In this document: piece after piece, positions 36,421 through 46,137 of the stretch
How positions within the stretch are numbered: the first letter of the stretch is position 1
Layout of the letters: each line of letters begins with the position of its first letter
Assembly (NCBI GenBank): GCA_030841085.1
Contig: JAVEDP010000003.1
Span: 1 to 64,000 of the forward strand
From: Pyrinomonadaceae bacterium
GTDB taxonomy: Bacteria > Acidobacteriota > Blastocatellia > Pyrinomonadales > Pyrinomonadaceae
Direction: 5' to 3'
DNA: 64,000 nt
The notes under the pieces: generated by a model
The model's input: the letters and a program-made list of their open reading frames with translations, nothing else
What the model was told of the DNA's origin: nothing
Databases searched by the model: none
Position numbers and translations under genes: made by a program

Positions 36421-36668
36421 TTCGACCTCCTAACCAAATCTAAATTCCTCCAATGTTTCCCTACAGATATTCGGTGGCTCTCTTCACTGTTCGCGGGCCC
36501 AGATTTCGGCCAGACCTGACCCGACTTACACAGGGGACGATTATCGGACTTCTGTTGTCCGGGATGGCACGCGTAGTGCGACATGAGACCTGCGTCGTGC
36601 GACATCGGGTTGGCGCCGTGCGAGATGGCAGTGGCACCGCGCGACATGACCGTGGCGACGTGCGCCAT
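36417..36668 (-). CDS. Possible small ORF encoding five heptapeptide repeats
   Basis: 83 codons on the minus strand whose first 35 codons follow the 21-bp repeat: MAHVATV, MSRGATA, ISHGANP, MSHDAGL, MSHYACH. The rest is non-repetitive and polar. The stop overlaps the next gene's ATG (ATGA), typical of coupling, but the start has only a weak ribosome site (GAGCGGG). It may be a real leader gene or the repeat may act at the DNA level. Confidence 0.35.
   Translation of the reverse strand: MAHVATVMSRGATAISHGANPMSHDAGLMSHYACHPGQQKSDNRPLCKSGQVWPKSGPANSEESHRISVGKHWRNLDLVRRSK
36564..36668. repeat. Five tandem copies of an imperfect 21-bp repeat
   Basis: Units at 36564, 36585, 36606, 36627 and 36648, each ending on the plus strand in GTGCGACAT or a one-to-two-base variant (GTGCGAGAT, GCGCGACAT, GTGCGCCAT). 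The unit length is exactly two helical turns and seven codons. The array is upstream of the GAF-like membrane protein and just after the 3' end of the secreted protein at 36674. Confidence 0.85.
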
Positions 36669-36673
36669 CCCGC

Positions 36674-37717
36674 TCAGAATACTTTTTGGTGCAAGCCGGC
36701 AGCGTCACCCCAAAAGACATTCCCCGACGGTGTGACAGTCACGCCGAAGGCCCCGCCGCCGATTAACATCGACGAGTTCAAGCCAGGGAACACTAACCGC
36801 AGCCGACATGAATCGCCGCTGCATACCGTCCACGCCTGGGAACCACCAGCCGCAGGTCCCTTCGTCGAAATCGAACTCACGATTCCGCTGGGTCCCGGCA
36901 GGGTTATGGTCACACCCGCGAGCCGCAAGTGAAGGAGGCCGCTGTCGGAACCCTGGTCTCCCCAGTAAGTACCATTGGACACGGCGTGGAGCGCTGTAAC
37001 ACGGTTCGCTGCAACGACGATTGTCCTGGATTCAGGACTGGTGTTACTGCCGCTCGTTGGCACGAAGCGAATGTTCTCAAATGAGGCGTAGACGATGCGG
37101 CTCCCATTCTGTAGTTCGATGCCTGCGGTAGGGGTGTTGGGATGCACCGGGTCGAGCTTGACGATGGCGCCGCCTCGGATTGGCATTTTCCGTATCGCTG
37201 AGCCGTCCTGCCAGTAGAGATTCGCGCCGTCCGTAACGAGATTGCGATGGCTGTTTTCAATGTCCATTTCATCCCCTATGTTCGCGAGAACGGTAGCTGT
37301 TCCTCCCGTCAAGGGGACGCGCTTGATCGTAACGCCCGTAAAGTTCTTTGGTGTCTCCGCGAAGAAGTACCCAAAAAATACGCCGTCAACCTTCGCAAAG
37401 ACGATGTCGCCAAATTGCGCTCCCTGCTCCCAGTACAGGACGGTTTCCTGTCCGGGGATTGAGGTCTGACTTGTCCTCCAGACGGTGGCGCCAGCGGCGT
37501 CGTGTGACGTGAAATACAAGTTGCCTTCTGAAAGGATCAGGCCATCGGGTTTCCGAAACGAGACAAATGTGTCCTGAGCGGGTGCAGGCAAAACTTCATT
37601 TGAAAGTGAGTGAACATCCAAGATCGTTTTCCACTCGCCGTTAATCTGGCTGTAACTGGTTTGGACCATGCCCGCGGCCGCCCATAACAAAACCACGAAT
37701 CGGGTAATCTGGGACAT
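36674..37717 (-). CDS. Secreted beta-propeller-like protein
   Basis: 347 residues with GGAGGAAAT before the ATG. A signal peptide (MSQITRFVVLLWAAAGMVQT then SYSQ) is present. The mature protein has repeating motifs such as NLYFTSHDAAGATVWR, NLYWQDGSAIRKMPIRGG and NVFWGDAAGLHQKVF, in which N/G-x-(L/V)-(Y/F)-W-x-D precedes a short I-x-x-(M/V)-P strand. This is typical of beta-propeller repeats (DUF5050/low-density-lipoprotein YWTD-like). Such proteins bind ligands or other proteins outside the cell. Function unknown. Confidence 0.7.
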   Translation of the reverse strand: MSQITRFVVLLWAAAGMVQTSYSQINGEWKTILDVHSLSNEVLPAPAQDTFVSFRKPDGLILSEGNLYFTSHDAAGATVWRTSQTSIPGQETVLYWEQGAQFGDIVFAKVDGVFFGYFFAETPKNFTGVTIKRVPLTGGTATVLANIGDEMDIENSHRNLVTDGANLYWQDGSAIRKMPIRGGAIVKLDPVHPNTPTAGIELQNGSRIVYASFENIRFVPTSGSNTSPESRTIVVAANRVTALHAVSNGTYWGDQGSDSGLLHLRLAGVTITLPGPSGIVSSISTKGPAAGGSQAWTVCSGDSCRLRLVFPGLNSSMLIGGGAFGVTVTPSGNVFWGDAAGLHQKVF

Positions 37718-38388
37718 AGCAATTTCCTCCGTAATGTTTAGGAAACTAAGCGTAACAACTTTGAACCCGCCATGAATCCACCCGCCACTGTCAGGTAGTA
37801 CTGACCAGTGGCCACGCGCCCCAGGACATTGACGATTGATTCAAGAAATCTGGCTGAGTCGGCTGGTTGTTCAGAGGACAACACGTGAGAATCAGCCAAT
37901 AGACTTTAATGCAAAAAAGAGCTTGTAAGGTCGAGTGGAAAATACAATAGGGCTGCGGGAAGAGTCAACGCTTTCCAGGTCGCACTCCAAAAAACCCCTC
38001 CAAAAATCCGGAGACTTTTGCCAGGCGTAGGTTACCAAACACACTTGCGCATTCAACGCCTGCAACAAATTTTGACGCGAATCCAATTTTCGCAATCTGC
38101 GTTTCTGAATGCCACGCGACGAGTTGGCCCAGGCGAGTGACAAGCCGGCCCATGGACCTTGCGAGACAAAAGGCACGCGCGTTGCACTCCACAAACTGCA
38201 TCGGCGAGAGGCTGATTAGCCGGTCATCCGAATAGTCGGAGCCCAAACGTCTCCCACTTGTACCTCGCCGGCTAAGAATCGTTAATCCAGAAGCTGCCCG
38301 GTCGTTTGCTGGTTCCCTTCTTCCCGGAACTATCAGCTCCAAAAAACGGTGTGCTTCGTTTCCCGGAAAGTTACGAAAGGAAATGATC
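37718..38388. other. Intergenic region upstream of the Oar-like receptor
   Basis: About 670 bases. The dyad CACTGTCAGGTAGTACTGAC (37790 onward, with CAGTG) is notable and shares GGTAGTACTGACC with 35052. Minus-strand ORFs at 37892-38194 and 37965-38597 show no domain; the latter overlaps the receptor gene and was rejected. No promoter could be assigned confidently. Confidence 0.45.
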
Positions 38389-41300
38389 ATGAACAAGAAT
38401 AAATTTAGACGCGTGACAAACCGCGGACTGCTTTTCCTGTCCGCAGCTTTTGCCGTTCTGATGACGGCCAGTGCAGCGCTTGCCCAGAGCGCTGCCGGCC
38501 AAATTGTGGGGAAGGTCACCGACCCGAATGGTGCGTTGGTTTCGGGCGCAACTGTCAGCGTAAAGTCGGTTGATACCGGCCGTGAAATGACAGCCACTTC
38601 CGACGATGAGGGAAGCTACACGATAGCTGCTCTGCAACCCGGACTTTATGACGTGGTGGTCCAAAGCGGCAGTTTCAAAGCCAGCAACCAGCGCGTGCAA
38701 GTAACCGTCGGTTCCAAGGTCTCGGTCGATACGCAGTTGACGTTGACGGAAGTGACCGGCGCTTCGGTAAGCGTGATCGCAAGCGAAGGCGTTGAGGTGA
38801 ACACGCAGTCAGCCGAAGTTTCCAACATTATTACCGGCACGCAGATTCGTGAACTGCCGACGCTGACAAGAAACCCGTACGATCTGATCGGGCTTGCCAA
38901 TAACGTCTCCAGCGACGATCCGGGACCGGCAGTACCCGGTGTCGGCGTCTCCGGACGCGGGGCCGGATTCAACATCAACGGCCAGCGCGCCGCCAGCACC
39001 AATGTGCTGCTCGACGGCGTTGACAACAACAACAACTATTACGCGGCCCTGGGCCAGAATGTGCCGCTTGACGCGGTCGGCGAATTTCGCGTCGTCTCGA
39101 GCAACTTTTCCGCTGAATACGGAAGGGCTTCGGGCGGCATCATTAACGTCGTCACGCGCTCCGGCTCAAACACGTTTCACGGTTCGGGATATGAATTCAA
39201 TCGTATCTCGCGACTGGCCTCGAACGGCTTTAACAATAATGCGAACGGTATCGCCAGGGGCGTTTTCACACGCAACCAGTTTGGTTACACCATCGGTGGT
39301 CGCATCATTAAGGACAAACTGTTTTTCTTTAACAGTACCGAGTTCACTCGCGTGCGCAGCACCGGCGATGTGTTGGCCGTGGTTCCAACCGCTGATCTGA
39401 TCAATGCTTCAGCGGCGTCGACTCGCAACTTCTTTGCGGGCCAGACGCTACAGGCAACCGCAACCGGCACCAGCTACACTGCTGGTACGCTGGCCAACAC
39501 TTTCGGCCTGCCGGCCGGCAATGCATTTGCTGCGCTGCCGGCGAATCTCCGGGCCTTTCAACTGGTCCGATTTACCGAACCAACCAATCTGGGCGGCGGC
39601 ATTCCGCAGAATACCTATTCCATGGTGACGCGCGGCGACTACAACCTCAGCGACAAGACCTTGATCTATGGGCGCTGGGCTCGTGAGAACAAGGACTTCT
39701 TCAAAGGCACGACAGCCTTCAGTCCTTACACGGGGTTCGATACGACATCCACCATTCGCAACAACAATTTTCTAGTTTCGATGACGCATACTTTCTCACC
39801 ACGACTGGTCTCGGAAACGAAAATTTCTTACAACAAGCTGGGCGGCGATGCGCTTTATGGAGATCAACCAATACAGCCGGGACTGTTTATGTTTCCGGGC
39901 CTCACTGGAACCATTGGCGGCAACCCGATTGCCTTCCCGGGCTACTGGCCTTACAACGCGGCAAACTCGCCGGCTGGATTTGCTGGACCGCAGAACTCCG
40001 GGCAAGTGTATGAAGACGTCAGCTACACGCTCGGACGTCACCAGCTGAAATTCGGCGGCCAGTTTTTCTACATTCAAGACAATCGCTTCTTCGGCGCTTA
40101 TCAGAATGCAGTGGAAAGTTTGGGGCAACAGGGTAACTACGCGACGGCTCTGGGCAATTTCGTAACCGGAAACATCAACCAGTTTCAGGCGGCGGTATTT
40201 CCGCAAGGAAAGTTTCCCGGACAAAGCGTCGCCCTGCCGGTTGGTCCACCCGACTTCACCCGCAGCAATCGCTACAGCGAATGGGCCAGTTATCTTAATG
40301 ACTCGTTCCGCGTCAAGCCGAATCTCGTTCTGAACCTTGGTTTGCGCTACGAGTACTACGGCGTGCAACACAACAAGGATCGCAATCTGGATTCCAACTT
40401 TTACTTTGGTTCGGGATCGACGTTGCCGGAACGGATTCGCAATGGCAGCGTGCAGATTGCGAAAAACAGTCCGGTCGGTGGTTTGTGGGCCGCCGACAAA
40501 AATAACTTTGCCCCACGCCTCGGTTTTGCCTGGGACGTTTTCGGCGATGGCAAAACCAGTCTGCGCGGTGGTTATGGAGTCGCGTATGAGCGCAACTTTG
40601 GTAACGTTACGTTCAACGTAATCCAGAATCCGCCAAACTACGCAGTGCTGTCACTCTTTAACAATGTAGACGTGACGAATTTGCAAGTCACTACGAATAA
40701 CGCCGGGCCATTGGCGGGCAATTCGCCACCGACTAAAGTGCTGCCGGGGACCAGTCTGCGACATGTGCGTGAAGATATCGTAAACGCCTATGCGCATTTC
40801 TGGAGCTTCGCTTTTCAGCGTGAAGTTAGCCGTGGAAACGTATTGTCGGTCGAGTATTCCGGATCGCGTGGGCAGAAACTCTATTCGATTTCTCCCTTGA
40901 ACATTCAAGGATCGGGAGCTTTCTATCTTGGAGACGCGGATCCCAATGCGCGCCTGAATTCGCAGTACACCAACATCAACGGGCGCGGTAACGAGGGCTT
41001 TTCGCGTTACAACGCATTAATTGTTTCGCTGGATGGAAACAATTTCCGCAACACGGGTATGCAGTTCACGGCCCATTACACCCTGGGAGTCGCTAAGGAC
41101 AACCTGAGCTCGACCTTCAGCGAAGGCGCCTTTAACAACAACCTTGGTTTGACCAATCCGTACGATCCGGCGCTCGACTATGGCTATGCCGATTTCGACG
41201 TGCGACATCGCTTTGTCGGCAGTTTGGTTTGGCAGATACCTTTCGCCCAACATCTTGACGGCGCGGCCAAAGCATTGCTCGACGGCTGGACCATCACGGG

Positions 41301-41778
41301 AATTTTCAACGCCCGGACCGGAACGCCATTCACAATCTTCGACGGCAGTAATGCCAACCTATCAAGCCCGAGATTGGTTGCCAATGGACCAATAAACGTA
41401 AATGTTACAGATACCGGCGGGGGTAATTTCTTCAGCTATGTTGACCTGACGGGTCAACCGGTTGGAGCATTTATCAATCCGGTGTGTAACTGTTCTGACT
41501 TTGGTCCATACCCGGCGAACATGACCAGGCGCAACCAGTTTCGTGGTCCAGGACTGTGGAACCTCGACGCTGGTGTGTCTCGCAACGTTAAGCTCAACGA
41601 AAAGTACAGTCTGCAATTGCGTGCTGAACTTTTCAACGCCCTTAACCACGCGAACCTGTACATCGCACCAGGTACCCAGGACGTTGCCAACGGTTTTGTC
41701 GGCGCCGTTAAGGGCGTCACACCGAACGGAAACATTGAACGCCGCAACGTGCAACTCGCCGTGAAGTTTATCTTCTAG
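38389..41778 (+). CDS. Oar-like TonB-dependent outer-membrane receptor
   Basis: 1129 residues from the ATG at 38389, for which AAAGG lies at a normal distance; an ATG two codons earlier overlaps that site. A signal peptide (GLLFLSAAFAVLMTASAALA) precedes a carboxypeptidase-regulatory-like domain (about 35-110; GQIVGKVTDPNGALVSGATV), then a plug (about 140-250; NINGQRAASTNVLLDGVDNN) and a large beta barrel. Barrel strands such as FNISRLASNGFNNN-like repeats and FGGQFFYIQDNRFFG are Asn/Gly-rich. The C-terminus ends in VQLAVKFIF, with the terminal aromatic residue needed for BAM insertion. Related proteins take up or bind large polymers. It is followed by a strong terminator. Confidence 0.92.
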   Translation: MNKNKFRRVTNRGLLFLSAAFAVLMTASAALAQSAAGQIVGKVTDPNGALVSGATVSVKSVDTGREMTATSDDEGSYTIAALQPGLYDVVVQSGSFKASNQRVQVTVGSKVSVDTQLTLTEVTGASVSVIASEGVEVNTQSAEVSNIITGTQIRELPTLTRNPYDLIGLANNVSSDDPGPAVPGVGVSGRGAGFNINGQRAASTNVLLDGVDNNNNYYAALGQNVPLDAVGEFRVVSSNFSAEYGRASGGIINVVTRSGSNTFHGSGYEFNRISRLASNGFNNNANGIARGVFTRNQFGYTIGGRIIKDKLFFFNSTEFTRVRSTGDVLAVVPTADLINASAASTRNFFAGQTLQATATGTSYTAGTLANTFGLPAGNAFAALPANLRAFQLVRFTEPTNLGGGIPQNTYSMVTRGDYNLSDKTLIYGRWARENKDFFKGTTAFSPYTGFDTTSTIRNNNFLVSMTHTFSPRLVSETKISYNKLGGDALYGDQPIQPGLFMFPGLTGTIGGNPIAFPGYWPYNAANSPAGFAGPQNSGQVYEDVSYTLGRHQLKFGGQFFYIQDNRFFGAYQNAVESLGQQGNYATALGNFVTGNINQFQAAVFPQGKFPGQSVALPVGPPDFTRSNRYSEWASYLNDSFRVKPNLVLNLGLRYEYYGVQHNKDRNLDSNFYFGSGSTLPERIRNGSVQIAKNSPVGGLWAADKNNFAPRLGFAWDVFGDGKTSLRGGYGVAYERNFGNVTFNVIQNPPNYAVLSLFNNVDVTNLQVTTNNAGPLAGNSPPTKVLPGTSLRHVREDIVNAYAHFWSFAFQREVSRGNVLSVEYSGSRGQKLYSISPLNIQGSGAFYLGDADPNARLNSQYTNINGRGNEGFSRYNALIVSLDGNNFRNTGMQFTAHYTLGVAKDNLSSTFSEGAFNNNLGLTNPYDPALDYGYADFDVRHRFVGSLVWQIPFAQHLDGAAKALLDGWTITGIFNARTGTPFTIFDGSNANLSSPRLVANGPINVNVTDTGGGNFFSYVDLTGQPVGAFINPVCNCSDFGPYPANMTRRNQFRGPGLWNLDAGVSRNVKLNEKYSLQLRAELFNALNHANLYIAPGTQDVANGFVGAVKGVTPNGNIERRNVQLAVKFIF

Positions 41779-41828
41779 TTCCGGTCGGCAAGACTTGCCG
41801 GTGTGCGAATCGCCGGTACAACTATAAA

Positions 41829-41866
41829 GGGGAGCAGTCCAGCTGCTCCCCATTCTTTTTCTAAAC
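41829..41866 (+). terminator. Terminator of the Oar-like receptor
   Basis: GGGGAGCAG, loop TCCAG, CTGCTCCCC and a T-rich tail (ATTCTTTTTCT). Confidence 0.85.
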
Positions 41867-41899
41867 GGTCGCGAACAACGAGCAATTGTCTTTTACGTT

Positions 41900-43264
41900 T
41901 CAGTAACCGCCGCGGTCCGATTGCGCAACGCCGGCACGTGCGCTTGCTTCCGGAGTCGCTGCGAACACTGTCGCCGGATCGATTCTCAAACACGAGCGGG
42001 CGGCCAGCGACGGCAAGCCACCGGTATTGCCGCGATAAAATTCAATGTGCGAATGTTTGTAAGTGCCAACGGAACCGCCTCGGCCACCAATGTTGCCGAT
42101 GCGCACGCGCGTGCCTTCGTCAGTCAACTGAAAATCCGCAACATGAAAGACCGCCAGCGTGACATCAGTCAGCCGACCCAGGCGCGGATAGTAAAACGTA
42201 ACGGCCGCATCGGTCGGCGTCGGCGCCAAGCTGTGCGAAGTGAATCCCGCCGGAACGTACAACGCCAAGTCGCCCGTGCCCTCCGCATTGCCATATAGAT
42301 GCATTGCAAAAGACAGATGGCCGCGCCGCAGTAGGCCGTCGTCGCCGATTAGGTCGCCGCGATACAACGGATACTGACTGCCAAGTTGCGTCGGTTCAAA
42401 GCCATTTGCGGCGGCGACGCCGCCCGGCCCACCAAAGATTGCTGCCAACGTCAAATCCTCGGCTGCCATCTGCGCGGTATATCCCGGCTTCGTAGCGTTT
42501 GAAGGAATGTGTTTCGGAACTGTAGCAGTTGAGGAACTGGAAACGATCGGTTGCGCTAGCAGTGTGCGATCATCGGTGACGGCCCATGTCTGCTTTTTTA
42601 TGGCGCTTGGTCCCCACACCTGCGTTATGGCGCTTACATAGTCGTCGCTGTAACTGAATTCGATGCGTCTCCCGGATGCGTCATCAATTTGCTCCAGCGA
42701 CGCCTGACGATTGTAATGAAGCTTAATAATTAGGCCGTTGCAATCCTTAATTTGGCTACAGTGAAGTTCCCCGTCGCCGAGTGGTGCGAAGGTATAAACC
42801 GTGCCCTCCTTAGTCCTTAACAGCTTGTTCCGCCCGTTCTCTGAAAGCTTTAACTCGGCGCCGGTGACGGACTGGCGCGGCGTCGTATTCAGATCCAGGA
42901 ATTGCGCTCGTCTTCCCTGCTTGGCGATTACCATCAAAATATATTTGCGCGCACTTTCGTTGTAATACAACGACTGAAAAAGTGGAAACTCAAACTGGTC
43001 CAGCGAATAGCTCAACGAAAGGTCCACGCCGGCGCCGATGTGGTCCGGCAAACTAATCAAAGGCTGTCCACCATCGGTCAGGTTCCAGGGATATATCGCA
43101 ATGGAATCACTCGCCGACGACGCGACATTATTGGTTGCGGCCAAAACAACATCCGTGCGGCCCAGCGACCGGCTTAATTCCGGCACTGCAAGCACTGCAA
43201 TTGCGACGAGCATGAAGAAGGCGAAGCTGTAGAGCATGGGGACCATGCGTTTCTTGATGTGCAT
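41900..43264 (-). CDS. Secreted protein with RHS-like and incomplete M23-like segments
   Basis: 454 residues from the ATG at 43264 (GGAG upstream); a TTG eight codons earlier is the alternative. An N-terminal membrane or signal segment (MLYSFAFFMLVAIAVLAVPE) precedes LSLSYSLDQFEFPLFQSLYY and RHS/YD-like repeats (LIIKLHYNRQASLEQIDDAS, GRRIEFSYSDDY). The C-terminal 100 residues resemble the second half of an M23 peptidase: HVADFQLTDEGTRVRIGNIG, then HSHIEFYRGNTG, like the YGHLS...HxHxE zinc region. The first zinc motif (HxxxD) is not visible, so catalysis is doubtful. It may be a cell-surface protein using an inactive peptidase fold. Confidence 0.7.
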   Translation of the reverse strand: MHIKKRMVPMLYSFAFFMLVAIAVLAVPELSRSLGRTDVVLAATNNVASSASDSIAIYPWNLTDGGQPLISLPDHIGAGVDLSLSYSLDQFEFPLFQSLYYNESARKYILMVIAKQGRRAQFLDLNTTPRQSVTGAELKLSENGRNKLLRTKEGTVYTFAPLGDGELHCSQIKDCNGLIIKLHYNRQASLEQIDDASGRRIEFSYSDDYVSAITQVWGPSAIKKQTWAVTDDRTLLAQPIVSSSSTATVPKHIPSNATKPGYTAQMAAEDLTLAAIFGGPGGVAAANGFEPTQLGSQYPLYRGDLIGDDGLLRRGHLSFAMHLYGNAEGTGDLALYVPAGFTSHSLAPTPTDAAVTFYYPRLGRLTDVTLAVFHVADFQLTDEGTRVRIGNIGGRGGSVGTYKHSHIEFYRGNTGGLPSLAARSCLRIDPATVFAATPEASARAGVAQSDRGGY

Positions 43265-43288
43265 CTGGATCGAACTCCGTCTAATCAA

Positions 43289-43754
43289 CAGAAGTTATTC
43301 GGTGAGGTGCGAAAGCTGAGAGCGGTGCAAGTAAAGCGGATTCCAGTGGCGTCGTTTCTTTGCCACGCGAGGTTCGAAGTGGCAAGCGTTATGCCGTGAC
43401 AGTTGCGCTGCTGGTCCAGAGGGTTGCTATTAATTTCCAGTCAACGTTTTGCGCTTGGCACAACTTGTGCGGTCAGTCGCAGAGCGTGCTCGTTTCACGA
43501 TAAGAAGAAACGAAGTGAGGCATTTAGCCCCGACAAAAAGTTGCGCAGTTGGCTGTTTCACCACGCTTTGTTTTGTGGCATAGACTTTTAGTCTGTGCTC
43601 TCCAGCGCAGCCACAGACTGAAGTCTGTGCCACTTCGGACGATCGGCTCCTCCCAAAACTAGCGAGCCAATTGCGCAGCTTTTCTTTTTCGCAAGCAACA
43701 CGCTTTCGCAGTTCCGTTCAATCAGGTTTTTCCGCGCCTGTAGGAAAACATCGC
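43289..43754. other. Divergent intergenic region with a palindromic repeat
   Basis: About 460 bases between divergent genes. Besides the repeat at 43575-43633, no clear promoter or RNA was seen. Confidence 0.4.
43575..43633. repeat. REP-like palindromic element, copy 2
   Basis: A 59-base inverted repeat: GTGGCATAGACTT at the left and AAGTCTGTGCCAC at the right, with inner palindromes AGACTTTTAGTCT and CAGACTGAAGTCTG. It matches the element at 10788. Confidence 0.8.
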
Positions 43755-44597
43755 ATGATTACAATTCTTCTCGTTGACCACTCGCTCGACTGCGAACGCA
43801 GTGTCCGCAGTCTGTTGCCGGCGCTGCCGTCCGATCAATTCCAAGTCAACCGCTGCTCGGGTTACCGTGCGATTCTTGAAGGATTTCACAGCCAAACAGC
43901 CGATGTTTGCGTAATTGATTCCGGAACGGGCAATGGCTTGAAATTGCTGGCCCAGGCGCGCGCCATGGGCATGTCGGCGCCGATTGTGATGGTGACCGCC
44001 AACGATGCAAGTGAGGTTGTCGCCGCAATTAGAAGTGGCGCGGCTGACTGTTTGGTCCGGGACCAATTGACAACCGCAAGCATCGAACGCTCGATCTGCT
44101 GCGTAGTCCAGCAGGCGCGCTCCGTCGCTTTACAAGCGCAACGCGAACGACGCTACCTCGCTCTCTTTGACAGTCTGGAAGAGATCACCTACACGCACGA
44201 TCTCGGCGGCCGCATCACTTCCATGAATCCCGCTGGACTTTATTTACTTGGCTATTCGCAGCCGGAAATTTTGGGAATGGAAGTTTCTGCGATTGTCGCC
44301 GCAGCTTCAAAACCACTTGTTTCGCTCAGCATGGATTTGATGCTGGACGCGCAAACGCAAACGGTGAACGAGGTGAGCCTGGCTACGAAATCCGGCAGAT
44401 CGCTGGCAGTGAAAATGAACGCGCATCCAATCTACGAACAGGGCGAACCAGTTGAAGTTCAGGTTCTTGCCAGAGTCATTGCCGAACCGCCAGCGCTTTA
44501 TGGAAAGTTCCCGGACAGTTCCAGCTATTCCTCCCCCACTGCGGTCGCGTATCGGCTGCCACCCATGAACCGCAGCAACGAAGCGCGCGCCTTCTAG
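43755..44597 (+). CDS. Response regulator with PAS domain
   Basis: 280 residues from the ATG at 43755, preceded by AGGAAAA; the reading frame extends to 43671 without conserved sequence. The receiver (about 1-120) has TILLVDHSLDCERSVR, VCVIDSGTGNGLKLL with the phosphorylatable aspartate, and VMVTANDASEVVAAI; the usual K-P after the last strand is changed (CLVRDQL). A PAS domain follows (about 140-245; EEITYTHDLGGRITSMNPAG, LYLLGYSQPEILGMEVS). There is no output or kinase domain, so it may relay a signal by contact with the next kinase, 70-180 bases downstream. Confidence 0.85.
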   Translation: MITILLVDHSLDCERSVRSLLPALPSDQFQVNRCSGYRAILEGFHSQTADVCVIDSGTGNGLKLLAQARAMGMSAPIVMVTANDASEVVAAIRSGAADCLVRDQLTTASIERSICCVVQQARSVALQAQRERRYLALFDSLEEITYTHDLGGRITSMNPAGLYLLGYSQPEILGMEVSAIVAAASKPLVSLSMDLMLDAQTQTVNEVSLATKSGRSLAVKMNAHPIYEQGEPVEVQVLARVIAEPPALYGKFPDSSSYSSPTAVAYRLPPMNRSNEARAF

Positions 44598-44773
44598 AAC
44601 TGTTTGGCACAATCCGTGCGCTGATCGGAGCGGGTGAAAGAAACGCGCCCTGGTTCTCGTTACGTGTGGCAAAAGAGCCCGGTCGTTTCACCCGTCTGTT
44701 CCGGAAATACCCACAATTAACGCAATCCGTTCACGGCACTGGAGCAGAACTTTGTCCCTGCCCAACAAACTTC

Positions 44774-46114
44774 ATGAACAATCCCGAAACTGCATTCGCA
44801 ATTGAACCCATCGCGCTTTTTCTCCCCACGCAACTGCCCGGGAACGAACCTGCCGACGCCATTGACCTCGTCGACCGTCGCATTCTCATCGTGGATGACG
44901 AAGAAGGCGTGCGAAATTTGTTTGCCGACTGGTTAAGTGAGAATTATGAATGCCAGACTGCTGCTTCCGCCGAGGAGGCGTTGGAGTATCTGGCCGGGCA
45001 GCCCTGTGCCCTGGTGATCTCTGACATGATGATGCCGGGACGAAACGGCGTGGAATTGCTGCGCGAGGTGACCTCACGCTATCCCGAAACCGCATTCATC
45101 ATGGTGTCGGGTGTCGACCGCCCACAAAGGGTGCGTGACGCACTTCGCGTCGGAGCATTCGACTATCTAATCAAGCCTTGCGAGTTGGACGGCTTAACTA
45201 CCTCAGTAGAGCGCGCGCTCGAGCGCAGAGCTTTGCAGCGCACTGCTCGAATATATAAAACCGATCTTGAAAGACAGAACATCGAACTGGCGAACAGCAA
45301 GGCCGAGCTTGAACGTCTTCAGGCGCAACTGGTGCAAAATGAAAAGATGGCAAGCCTGGGCCAACTCGCAGCCGGCGTCGCACACGAACTCAACAATCCC
45401 GCCGGTTTCATCTATGGCAACATGGACATCCTTGCCGGGTACCTCAAGAGCCTGGAACTACTTTTCGAAGCGTGGGACAGCATTAAAGTAGGCGGCGAAT
45501 ACTCCGCATCGCTGGACGCAGTCGAAACTAAAATCAACTACACCACGCTGCGTCGCGAATTGAGCTTGATCCTGGCGGATTGTCGCGAAGGGGCCGCGCG
45601 CATCTGTGACGTAGTCAAGAATCTCCGCCTTTTCTCGCGGCTTGATGAAGCTGAATTCAAGAGTGTCGATATCAACGAAGGCATAAGCTCGACGCTGCGA
45701 CTTCTTTCTCAGTACTACAGCGCCGGCTCGATCGTGCTGGAAAAACACTTTGGCAACCTGCCGTTGGTTGATTGTTACGCCAGCCAGCTCAATCAGGTGT
45801 GGATGAACCTGCTGGTCAACGCCGCCCAGGCAGTCGGTGACAGCGGGCAAGTAACCATAGAGACGAAACTGGAAGGCAATCAGATCGTTGTGGTAATCGC
45901 CGACACCGGCAGCGGCATTCCCGATGAGCAGATTTCGAAAATTTTTGATCCGTTCTTCACGACCAAACCTGTCGGCGTGGGAACCGGGCTTGGCCTTTCC
46001 ACTTCCTACGGCATCGTCGAAAAACACTGCGGCACAATTTCAGTGAGGAGCAAGTTAGACCAGGGCACGACTTTCACCGTGCAAATCCCTGTCAGACAGG
46101 CCACCCACAAGTAA
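44774..46114 (+). CDS. Hybrid receiver-histidine kinase
   Basis: 446 residues from the ATG at 44774; an in-frame GTG at 44666 would add 36 non-conserved residues. The receiver (about 40-155) starts [19 protein letters not shown] and has D in [14 protein letters not shown] and K in [10 protein letters not shown] coiled coil leads to HisKA with H-box [19 protein letters not shown] and an ATPase with [24 protein letters not shown] and [15 protein letters not shown]. No membrane segment, so it is cytoplasmic. The receiver is upstream of the kinase, an arrangement for soluble kinases that integrate a second signal. The next gene begins 23 bases later. Confidence 0.93.
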   Translation: MNNPETAFAIEPIALFLPTQLPGNEPADAIDLVDRRILIVDDEEGVRNLFADWLSENYECQTAASAEEALEYLAGQPCALVISDMMMPGRNGVELLREVTSRYPETAFIMVSGVDRPQRVRDALRVGAFDYLIKPCELDGLTTSVERALERRALQRTARIYKTDLERQNIELANSKAELERLQAQLVQNEKMASLGQLAAGVAHELNNPAGFIYGNMDILAGYLKSLELLFEAWDSIKVGGEYSASLDAVETKINYTTLRRELSLILADCREGAARICDVVKNLRLFSRLDEAEFKSVDINEGISSTLRLLSQYYSAGSIVLEKHFGNLPLVDCYASQLNQVWMNLLVNAAQAVGDSGQVTIETKLEGNQIVVVIADTGSGIPDEQISKIFDPFFTTKPVGVGTGLGLSTSYGIVEKHCGTISVRSKLDQGTTFTVQIPVRQATHK

Positions 46115-46137
46115 AACTTTTCCAGAGGTCCAAAAAT

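Noticed and set aside
37965-38597. 210-codon minus-strand ORF overlapping the start of the Oar-like receptor
   Set aside because: It overlaps a well-supported gene on the other strand and has no known domain.
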